Source of the DNA: Chloroflexota bacterium
GTDB taxonomy: Bacteria; Chloroflexota; Dehalococcoidia; SM23-28-2; HRBIN24
Assembly: GCA_030550295.1 (NCBI GenBank)
Contig: JAUQPQ010000095.1
Location: forward strand, 1 to 5,810
DNA: 5,810 nucleotides
Direction of reading: 5' to 3'
Of this stretch, positions 1-4,812 are shown piece after piece (position 1 is the stretch's first letter; each line of letters starts with the position of its first letter). Under the pieces are notes generated by a model. That model saw nothing but the letters and a program-made list of their open reading frames with translations. It did no database searches and was not told the DNA's origin. A program made the translations under genes and the position numbers.

Positions 1-320
1 AAGATGGACGTGCCCGGGAGCTTCACCTCACCGAACTGGGCAGGCAGGTAGCGGGGAGGGTTGCCTCTTGGGGGGAGGCGGTACGTCAGGCGCTGCTGGC
101 CCTCCAGCCTAGGGAGAAGGTCAACGCTCTCCGTTTTCTCATGATCCTCATCGCCTCCCTTCAGCAGGCAGGCATCGTCCAGGTAGCGCGCATGTGCATA
201 ACCTGTCGCTTCTTCCAGCGGCGCAGGGGAGGCTACTACTGCCACCTCCTCAGGTCCCCCTTATCTCCCAGATCTCTCCGTCTGGACTGCCCTGATCATC
301 AGCCTGTAGTTCAGCAGTGA
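1..320 (+). CDS. MarR-family transcriptional regulator with Cys-rich C-terminal tail (C-terminal part only)
   Basis: The gene is cut by the left edge; the reading frame begins at base 3 and ends at TGA 318-320, leaving 105 residues. The first visible residues (DGRARELHLTELG) match the end of the MarR winged-helix wing, where an Asp-Arg-rich hairpin leads into 'LT..G' and the long dimerisation helix. The dimerisation helices follow, and then a tail that is not part of the basic MarR fold: VARMCITCRFF, then YYCHL, then LRLDCPDH. It supplies four Cys (local residues 65, 68, 80, 96) and two His (81, 99). I recall this tail from a MarR subgroup; metal or redox sensing by the cysteines is inference. 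The next gene starts 18 bp downstream on the same strand, so co-transcription is likely. The DNA-recognition helix lies outside the window, so target and ligand cannot be judged. Confidence 0.85.
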   Translation, partial: DGRARELHLTELGRQVAGRVASWGEAVRQALLALQPREKVNALRFLMILIASLQQAGIVQVARMCITCRFFQRRRGGYYCHLLRSPLSPRSLRLDCPDHQPVVQQ

Positions 321-338
321 TAAACTTTAACCTAGGGC

Positions 339-557
339 ATGAGCGATCTGGTGCTCTTAGCCTCCACCTATGATCCTTTAGAGGCTGCCATCTGGCGCCA
401 AGCCCTGGAAGAGGAGGGGATACCGGTGTGGGTGCGCCAAGATGACCCCCTGGGGCCCTTGGGGGTTCATCACCTCACGCCCCGGTACGACCTTTACGTC
501 TTGGCCAGCCACCTGGCCCAGGGCCGCCTCATATTGGCCCTTTCCCGGCAGGAGTAA
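339..557 (+). CDS. small DUF2007-like (putative signal-transducing) protein
   Basis: This 72-residue protein has the pattern of the DUF2007 family (Pfam PF09413): a first strand (LVLLASTYDP), a helix carrying the family's 'EA' pair (DPLEAAIWRQALEEEGI, about residues 12-28), a second strand (PVWVRQDD), then the closing 'YDLYVLASHLAQGRLIL' strand and helix. The family is a small ferredoxin-like fold often called a putative signal-transducing protein; its biochemical role is not established, and none should be assumed here. ATG at 339 is the only sensible start, but the Shine-Dalgarno match upstream is weak (TAGGG close to the ATG), so it may depend on coupling to the MarR gene 18 bp upstream. 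Its stop is 4 bp before the LON-domain gene, and its last codons contain that gene's ribosome-binding site, so the two are almost certainly co-translated. Confidence 0.75.
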   Translation: MSDLVLLASTYDPLEAAIWRQALEEEGIPVWVRQDDPLGPLGVHHLTPRYDLYVLASHLAQGRLILALSRQE

Positions 558-561
558 TGCC

Positions 562-1206
562 ATGGAGCTACCCCTTTTCCCCCTCAACACCGTCCTCTTC
601 CCAGGGGCCATCATCCCCATCCATGTGTTCGAGCACCGTTACCGCCTTATGGTGGGGCGTTGCCTGGAGGAAAACGGCTCCTTTGGTGTAACCCTCATTA
701 AGGCAGGAAGAGAGGTTGGGGGGCCGGCCATACCGTACCAGGTGGGCACTACCGCCCGTATCTACAAATTTCAGCCCTTAGAAGATGGTCGCATGAACAT
801 CTTGGCTCGCGGGGAGAAGCGCTTTCGCATCCAGGACATTAGGAGCTATGACCCTTACTTGGTGGCCGAGGTGGAGCTACTTGAGGAGGAAGAGGAAGAT
901 GGGGCCCCCGAGCTGGTAGAGGCGGTAGAGGCTTTGTTCCAACGCTACGTCTATCTGATCCAGGCTATGAGCGGACAATGGAGCCGACCTAGGCCCTTGC
1001 CTAGCAACCCTTCGGCCTTGGCCGATGCGGTGGCCCATCAGCTAGCCATAGAGGCACGCCGCAAGCAGGTTCTCCTTGAGACCCTTTTGGTAAAGCGTCG
1101 CCTAGAGATGGAGCGAGAGCTTCTACAGGAGCTTGTCCCTGCCCTAGAAAGGCAATTCCGGGCCCGCATACGTCAGCGTTGGGGTGGGTTCTGGGCCCTC
1201 AACTAG
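562..1206 (+). CDS. LON substrate-binding domain protein, stand-alone
   Basis: This 214-residue protein opens with the signature of the Lon N-terminal (LAN/PUA-like) domain, PF02190: ELPLFPLNTVLFPGAIIPIHVFEHRYR at residues 2-28, then GTTARIYKFQPLEDGRMNILARGEKRFRI at about 62-90. A short acidic stretch (residues 107-113) links it to a helical C-terminal half rich in Arg, Glu and Leu. There is no AAA+ module and no Ser-Lys protease domain, and the length is normal for free-standing LON-domain proteins, so it is not a truncated Lon. In Lon this domain recognises substrates; the job of the free-standing form is unknown, and an adaptor role is only inference. The ATG at 562 is chosen over the in-frame ATG at 442 because the LON fold begins right at it and GGAG (551-554) lies 7 nt upstream. 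Its TAG overlaps the convergent dehydrogenase stop. Confidence 0.88.
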   Translation: MELPLFPLNTVLFPGAIIPIHVFEHRYRLMVGRCLEENGSFGVTLIKAGREVGGPAIPYQVGTTARIYKFQPLEDGRMNILARGEKRFRIQDIRSYDPYLVAEVELLEEEEEDGAPELVEAVEALFQRYVYLIQAMSGQWSRPRPLPSNPSALADAVAHQLAIEARRKQVLLETLLVKRRLEMERELLQELVPALERQFRARIRQRWGGFWALN

Positions 1207-2234
1207 CCCCACGGTAGTACTTGCACCTTTAACGCCCCACTGTTCTTGTCTTGAGCGGCTGCGAAGGCTCGGTCAGCCTCCTCCAAGGGGAACTGGTGAG
1301 AGATAAGGTGGCGGGCGTCTTCCTGGTGCTGGGAAAGGATCCGCAAGGCCACCTGGAAATCGCTGACGGCAGGGGGGCGGCAATACGTAAGTGCACCCAC
1401 TAGCTGGACCTCTTTCAGGGTGAGCAGTAGCCCGCCCACCGGCACTGGCGACAGGAAGAGGCCTAGCACCGCTATCCGTCCTCCAGGTCGCGCCATCTCC
1501 ATGGCCAATTGAAGGGTAGCACCACGGCCCCCTACAGCCTCCACTACAACATCGAAGGGCTCCTTAGCGGCATCTTGGCGCAGGCGGGCAAGACCGGCCT
1601 CGTTGTCCTGATAGGTAGCTTCAGCGCCCAAGCCTCGGGCCGCCACCTCCTGTTGGGGATAGCGGAAGGTAGACGCCACCTGGGCTCCTGCTGCCCTTGC
1701 TGCTAGGATCGCCATCAGGCCAACGCTGCCGCTCCCTATCACTAGCACCCTCTCCCCTGCCCTCAGCCCTACCAGATGGAGGGCATGAACCGTCACTGCC
1801 AACGGCTCGGCCAGGGCAGCTAGGGAATAGTCCATACCTGGAGGCAGACGATAAAGGGAATATGAAGGGGCGGCGATCCACTGGGCCATCCCCCCGGGAA
1901 GGAAAGTGCCCAGCAAGATGCGGCTGGGGCAAAGGTGTAGCTGGCCGCTTAGGCAATAGGGGCAGTTGCGGCATACTTTCAGCGGCTCCACCGTTACCGC
2001 TTCTCCCACGGAGAAACCATGGACACCTTCGCCCAGCGCTGCTATCTCCCCTGCCATCTCGTGTCCTAGGGGGACGCCTGTTGCTAAAGGGAGTTCGCCT
2101 CTGTAGGCGTGAAGATCGGTGCCGCATATGCCACATGCCCGCACCCGGATAAGGACCTCTCCTGGGCCTGGGGTGGGGTCGGGAAATTCCCGTACTTCTA
2201 CTCGCTGGGCCCCTGTTAAGACTGCCGCCTTCAA
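1203..2234 (-). CDS. zinc-dependent medium-chain alcohol/polyol dehydrogenase
   Basis: A 343-residue member of the MDR superfamily (zinc-containing alcohol/sorbitol/threonine dehydrogenase type), cytosolic, oxidising an alcohol or polyol, or the reverse, with a nicotinamide cofactor. The GroES-like catalytic domain has the expected zinc ligands: C37 in GICGTD, H58-E59 in GHE, and E143 in AEP. The structural zinc site is complete with C88, C91, C94 and C102 (spacing CxxCxxCx7C). The Rossmann domain carries GSGSVG at 167-172. The residues after the second beta strand (VASTFRYPQQ, 186-195) lack the usual acidic NAD-selecting residue and offer Ser, Thr and Arg, which leans towards NADP(H); that is inference. 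The start is taken as TTG at 2234, giving MKAAVLTG, because GGAGG lies 5 nt upstream; a further TTG at 2279 has no ribosome-binding site. The substrate cannot be named from sequence. It runs divergent from the ATPase gene and stops on the LON gene's stop. Confidence 0.9.
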   Translation of the reverse strand: MKAAVLTGAQRVEVREFPDPTPGPGEVLIRVRACGICGTDLHAYRGELPLATGVPLGHEMAGEIAALGEGVHGFSVGEAVTVEPLKVCRNCPYCLSGQLHLCPSRILLGTFLPGGMAQWIAAPSYSLYRLPPGMDYSLAALAEPLAVTVHALHLVGLRAGERVLVIGSGSVGLMAILAARAAGAQVASTFRYPQQEVAARGLGAEATYQDNEAGLARLRQDAAKEPFDVVVEAVGGRGATLQLAMEMARPGGRIAVLGLFLSPVPVGGLLLTLKEVQLVGALTYCRPPAVSDFQVALRILSQHQEDARHLISHQFPLEEADRAFAAAQDKNSGALKVQVLPWG

Positions 2235-2239
2235 GGTCG

Positions 2240-2244
2240 CCTCC
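2240..2244 (-). promoter_or_regulatory. Shine-Dalgarno site deciding the TTG start of the dehydrogenase
   Basis: On the minus strand GGAGG sits 5 nt before TTG 2234-2232. It is a full anti-SD match, and the protein then begins MKAAVLTG as is usual for the family. The alternative TTG at 2279 is preceded by a pyrimidine-rich stretch. This decides the start. Confidence 0.7.
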
Positions 2245-2299
2245 GCCTTGGCCCCATTGTAAGGGGAAAGGCTAGGCAAAGGGGAGGAGGGGGCTTAGC

Positions 2300-2315
2300 A
2301 TTATCCCTGTCAGGG
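2300..2315. promoter_or_regulatory. possible -10 element and adjacent short dyad in the divergent intergenic region
   Basis: The 90-bp gap between the dehydrogenase (-) and the ATPase (+) holds the minus-strand hexamer GATAAT (2300-2305), 5/6 to the sigma-70 -10 consensus. It abuts a perfect 11-bp dyad, CCCTG-T-CAGGG (2305-2315). I see no good -35 at 16-18 bp, so a promoter for the dehydrogenase is possible but weakly supported. The dyad is short enough to be chance; an operator role is speculation. Confidence 0.25.
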
Positions 2316-2324
2316 GGTGAGAGG

Positions 2325-3131
2325 ATGCGGGCTGTGAACAGGCCGGTAAGCTGGTGGGGATGGCACTGGGAGCCCCCTGTCCCTCTCTCCATCGTCCAGA
2401 TCATAGGCGCGGGGACCATGTCTCCCTCCCTGGCTTCCATGCTCTGGCTAGCCATGGAGAGGGGGGCCTCCGTCATTGTGGCCTCCCTACCTCCTGGGGC
2501 AGGGAAGACGGCCATCCTCACGGCCCTCCTCGCCTTTACCCCTCCTGAGACGGTGGCCTATTTCACCAAAGGTGTGGGCGAGACCTTCGACCTTCCTCCG
2601 CTGGCGGATAGCCACTTCACCTACCTTCTCATTAACGAGCTTTCCGATCACTTGCCTGTCTACACCTGGGGCCCTTACGCACGGCGGGCCTTTGAGCTTC
2701 TGGCGCAAGGGTACCGGCTTGCCTCCACGATGCACGCCGCCACGCCGTTAGAAGTGGTGGAACAGCTTAGGGGGATAGGCATCCCAGATGAGCATCTGGC
2801 CCACCTCGACCTCCTCATCACGCTTCAGGTGAGCTATGTGAGGCATCAGATGGAGAGGCGAGTTGAGTCAGTGACCTTGCTCCAGCTCCATCCCACCCAG
2901 AAGTACCGGATGGTGGAGTTGGCCCGCTGGCGTCCAGAGGGGGATGTTTTCTCGGTTCTGGAGGGGGAGGGCCAACAGGCCTTTGCCAGCTGGGCCGACA
3001 TAACCCTGCAGGCTCTGGACCGGGAGATGGAAGCCCGCGCCCAGTTCCTCCGGTCCTTATATCAGACAGGCGTTGTAGATATTCCTGCCGTTGCCCAGGC
3101 GATAGAGGAGTTCAGAAGAGGAAGGCGTTAA
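2325..3131 (+). CDS. stand-alone P-loop ATPase related to type II/IV secretion (GspE/VirB11/CpaF-like) ATPases
   Basis: This 268-residue protein has a P-loop at residues 54-62 (SLPPGAGKT, lysine K61), a probable Walker B strand ending in an acidic residue (YLLINELSDH, E105), and a histidine-box-like segment, RLASTMHAATPLEVVEQLR (131-149), resembling the 'TxHAnsp.ealeRL' box of secretion ATPases. The later ERRVESVTLLQL (177-188) matches the 'rRv..i.ev' strand of CpaF/VirB11. The family call rests on these motifs and is moderate. It is short: only about 50 residues precede the P-loop, so the usual N-terminal domain is missing or replaced, and Leu sits where the P-loop normally has its first Gly/Ala. 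No signal peptide or membrane segment is evident. ATG 2325 follows GGGGGTGAGAGG, a strong ribosome-binding region. No pilin, secretin or other secretion gene is in the window, so the partner and role are unknown. Its end overlaps the convergent HAD gene. Confidence 0.65.
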   Translation: MRAVNRPVSWWGWHWEPPVPLSIVQIIGAGTMSPSLASMLWLAMERGASVIVASLPPGAGKTAILTALLAFTPPETVAYFTKGVGETFDLPPLADSHFTYLLINELSDHLPVYTWGPYARRAFELLAQGYRLASTMHAATPLEVVEQLRGIGIPDEHLAHLDLLITLQVSYVRHQMERRVESVTLLQLHPTQKYRMVELARWRPEGDVFSVLEGEGQQAFASWADITLQALDREMEARAQFLRSLYQTGVVDIPAVAQAIEEFRRGRR

Positions 3132-3783
3132 AGGCCCTCTCCCAGTCGCCTAAGTGAGGGAAGGTGAGGTGGGCCCCAACAGCCTTCAACTCCTCCTGGC
3201 TGTAGCGGCCAGTAGCTACCCCTACGGCCCAAAAGCCGCAGGCTAGCGCTGCCTCCACATCCCTTGGCGTATCACCTACTACAATAGTGCGCTGGGGCAC
3301 CCTATCTTTGGCCACCCGTTGGGCGGCCAAGGCCACAAGCTGGGCCCGGTCTGGGGCATCTTCACCAAAGGCCCCTTCTGCGAAGAAAGAGTTTAGACCA
3401 TAGCGTTGGAGCTTAAGCCAGGCCGCCTCCCTAAAGTTGCCGGTTGCCAGCCCAACTGCCACCTCTGGCTGTGCCAAAAGGGCCTGTAGGAGCTGGGGTA
3501 CCCCAGGCATAACGTAGCCCTCTCGCTCCCACAATGTCTGGCGCAAGTGCTCCAGATAGCGCTCCTTCAGCCTGGACAAGATTGGCCCTGTGGCATCGCG
3601 TATGCCGTGTTTGGCCAGGGCATCGGACAGGATCTGGGGATCCATACGGCCGGCATAAGGGATGCCATCCAGGGCGTTGGCGATGCCGAAAAGGTCTTCA
3701 AAGGCCCTGTTCATGGCCAAGACGCCTGCCCCACCTGTGCGCAACAGCGTCTCATCCAAGTCGAACAGGACGACTACAAACAT
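3112..3783 (-). CDS. HAD-superfamily hydrolase, phosphoglycolate-phosphatase-like
   Basis: A 223-residue haloacid-dehalogenase-type phosphatase. Motif I is FDLDET with nucleophile D8 and acid/base D10; motif II is the Thr of LATGN (T114); motif III is probably K124 in WLKLQRYG; motif IV is VVGDTPRD with D171 and D175 for Mg2+. Between motifs I and II lies a helical cap (about residues 18-90), as in the phosphoglycolate phosphatase/beta-phosphoglucomutase subgroup. The expected reaction is hydrolysis of a small phosphate monoester in the cytosol; the substrate is not readable from sequence. ATG 3783 is chosen because the protein then starts MFVVVLFDLDET. GAGGGG directly precedes it and spacing is short, so translation is probably coupled to the rhodanese gene ending 4 bp upstream. 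An in-frame TTG at 3798 has no good ribosome-binding site. The 3' end overlaps the ATPase gene by 20 bp. Confidence 0.88.
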   Translation of the reverse strand: MFVVVLFDLDETLLRTGGAGVLAMNRAFEDLFGIANALDGIPYAGRMDPQILSDALAKHGIRDATGPILSRLKERYLEHLRQTLWEREGYVMPGVPQLLQALLAQPEVAVGLATGNFREAAWLKLQRYGLNSFFAEGAFGEDAPDRAQLVALAAQRVAKDRVPQRTIVVGDTPRDVEAALACGFWAVGVATGRYSQEELKAVGAHLTFPHLGDWERAFNAFLF

Positions 3784-3787
3784 CCCC

Positions 3788-4123
3788 TCACTTCTCAATA
3801 GGCAGTCCGGCCTTTATCCAGGCTTCCGTCCCTCCTTCTAGATTGTAGATGCGGGAAAAGCCGCTGGCAGCGGCTATCTCGCATGCCAAGGCGCTGCGCT
3901 GCCCAACAGCACACACGAAGATGATCTCCTTGTCCTTGGGCAGCTCCTGATGACGGACAAAAAGGGAGTTGACTGGAATCAGCTTAGCGCCCGGCAAATG
4001 CCCCCGCGCATACTCGTGGGGCTCCCTAACATCTATCACCACCACATCGTCACGAGAAAGCATCTCCCTCGCCTCTTCAATGGTGATGCGCGTGAAGGGC
4101 TCCTGGGGGTTCTTCACGGCCAT
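3788..4123 (-). CDS. single-domain rhodanese-like sulfurtransferase
   Basis: A 111-residue single rhodanese domain. The N-terminal part has the 'VVVIDVREPHEYARGHLPGA' signature (about residues 27-46). The active-site loop CAVGQRS carries the catalytic Cys at C71, followed by a small loop and Arg as in active GlpE/PspE-type sulfurtransferases. The C-terminal YNLEGGTEAWIKAGLPI is the conserved end of the fold. It would carry a persulfide on the Cys and pass sulfane sulfur to cyanide or, more likely in the cell, to a thiol acceptor. No signal peptide is seen, so it is cytosolic. The start is ATG 4123 because a near-ideal GGAGGTGA precedes it; ATG 4141, 18 nt upstream, has no ribosome-binding site and would place that SD inside the gene. 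It is the first gene of a two-gene unit with the HAD phosphatase (gap of 4 bp); no functional link is known to me. Confidence 0.92.
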   Translation of the reverse strand: MAVKNPQEPFTRITIEEAREMLSRDDVVVIDVREPHEYARGHLPGAKLIPVNSLFVRHQELPKDKEIIFVCAVGQRSALACEIAAASGFSRIYNLEGGTEAWIKAGLPIEK

Positions 4124-4127
4124 CTCC

Positions 4128-4135
4128 TCACCTCC
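4128..4135 (-). promoter_or_regulatory. near-ideal Shine-Dalgarno site of the rhodanese gene
   Basis: GGAGGTGA on the minus strand, with 7 nt between its GGAGG core and ATG 4123-4121. It lies downstream of the alternative ATG at 4141 and so fixes the shorter, 111-residue start. Confidence 0.75.
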
Positions 4136-4149
4136 TGCCATCAGAAGAA

Positions 4150-4155
4150 ATTGTA
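4150..4155 (-). promoter_or_regulatory. putative -10 element for the rhodanese-HAD unit
   Basis: On the minus strand TACAAT (5/6 to TATAAT) lies about 27 bp before the rhodanese ATG, which would give a leader of roughly 20 nt containing the SD. It falls in an AT-rich patch that stands out in this G+C-rich DNA. No convincing -35 is seen at 16-18 bp upstream. The same patch must also hold the promoter of the divergent DinB-like gene, for which I cannot pick reliable hexamers. Confidence 0.35.
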
Positions 4156-4218
4156 CACTAAGACGGGCGGAAATTCTTTATTTACCACATGTCAGCCTTA
4201 AGATATCATCAATACCCT

Positions 4219-4226
4219 GGAGGAGG
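4219..4226 (+). promoter_or_regulatory. Shine-Dalgarno site deciding the GTG start of the DinB-like gene
   Basis: GGAGGAGG with 7 nt before GTG 4234-4236. The in-frame ATG at 4189 has no such site and would add 15 residues (MSALRYHQYPGGGRN) in which the Gly run is simply the translated SD. Confidence 0.7.
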
Positions 4227-4233
4227 AAGAAAC

Positions 4234-4761
4234 GTGGCTGAGCCTGCACAGATAGAGGAGCTGTGGCGCAAAATGGAGGAAGAGAGGGGACGCCTCCTAG
4301 CGATTTTAGAGGCGATGTCGGAGGAGGAGCTGGAATCCTCCCCTAAGCCTGGGGAATGGACGGCCAAGGAACAGATGGCCCATCTGTGCGAGATGGAGGC
4401 GGCATACCGGGCGTGGGTGGAGAAAGCCCTTGAGGAGGACAACCCTAACGTGGACGGCATAAGGGGAGAGCCGGTAGCTATCCCCGTGGAGAGGGCCAAT
4501 CAGGCCACCAAGGAAGAGTTACTGGCTGAGATGCGGCGTCAGCGGCAGAAGACCCTGGAGCTGATGGCCCGCCTCCGTCCCGAAGACTATGACCGAAAGG
4601 CTACCAACTCCCTTTTCGGCACCCTTACGGTGCTCCAATGGCTACGCTCTTACTACCGACACGACAGAATGCACATTGACCAGATTGAGGGGCGGGAGCC
4701 TACGTATAGGCCCCGCTTCCTCAGTGGCCAAGAGCCTGATCAACGCCGGCCACGGGCTTGA
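4234..4761 (+). CDS. DinB-like putative metal-dependent protein
   Basis: A 175-residue protein of the DinB/YfiT four-helix-bundle superfamily (the DinB_2 type). The markers are KPGEWTAKEQMAHLCEMEAAY (residues 38-58), where GEW and the 'AHL' His begin helix 2, and YYRHDRMHIDQI (140-151), which gives the HxxxH pair on the last helix. Together H50, H143 and H147 form the complete triad that binds a divalent metal in this family. Members include thiol-dependent transferases using mycothiol or bacillithiol, but most are uncharacterised, so no reaction is assigned. The GTG start at 4234 is set by the GGAGGAGG upstream. The N-terminal part is strongly acidic and helical. It is divergent from the rhodanese gene and 51 bp upstream of the PyrE-like gene on the same strand; a hairpin at its stop codon may weaken read-through. 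Confidence 0.8.
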   Translation: MAEPAQIEELWRKMEEERGRLLAILEAMSEEELESSPKPGEWTAKEQMAHLCEMEAAYRAWVEKALEEDNPNVDGIRGEPVAIPVERANQATKEELLAEMRRQRQKTLELMARLRPEDYDRKATNSLFGTLTVLQWLRSYYRHDRMHIDQIEGREPTYRPRFLSGQEPDQRRPRA

Positions 4762-4769
4762 CCCTGGCC
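4748..4769 (+). terminator. hairpin across the DinB-like gene stop codon, weak terminator or attenuator
   Basis: GGCCA(c)GGG (4748-4756) pairs with CCCTGGCC (4762-4769): eight base pairs with one bulged C and a 5-nt loop, CTTGA, that contains the TGA stop. It is followed by TTGTAATGG, so there is no true U-tract and a strong intrinsic terminator is unlikely. It could reduce read-through into the PyrE-like gene or stabilise the upstream mRNA; its RNA structure is predicted by eye only. Confidence 0.3.
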
Positions 4770-4812
4770 TTGTAATGGTAGTAATTTGCCCTTTGGCTTC
4801 GGATCGGGAGAT

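Noticed and set aside
442..561. A 40-residue N-terminal extension of the LON-domain protein from ATG 442
   Set aside because: It overlaps the DUF2007-like gene in another frame, has a Trp/Pro-rich composition typical of shadow frames, and lacks an SD, whereas ATG 562 has GGAG at 7 nt and begins the LON fold.
562..1206. A truncated Lon protease
   Set aside because: Its length and complete helical C-terminus match free-standing LON-domain proteins, and no remnant of AAA+ or protease domains follows.
1621..2152. Long open frames on both strands inside the dehydrogenase gene (1621-2136 minus, 1697-2152 plus)
   Set aside because: They are Arg/Pro/Ser-rich, have no recognisable domain, and lie fully within a gene whose zinc and cofactor motifs are complete; they are codon-bias shadows.
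4762..4812. A PyrR-type or pseudouridine/uracil-responsive attenuator before the PyrE-like gene
   Set aside because: The gap is only 51 bp, with no PyrR-binding-loop consensus that I can recognise and no antiterminator/terminator pair; only one simple hairpin overlaps the upstream stop.
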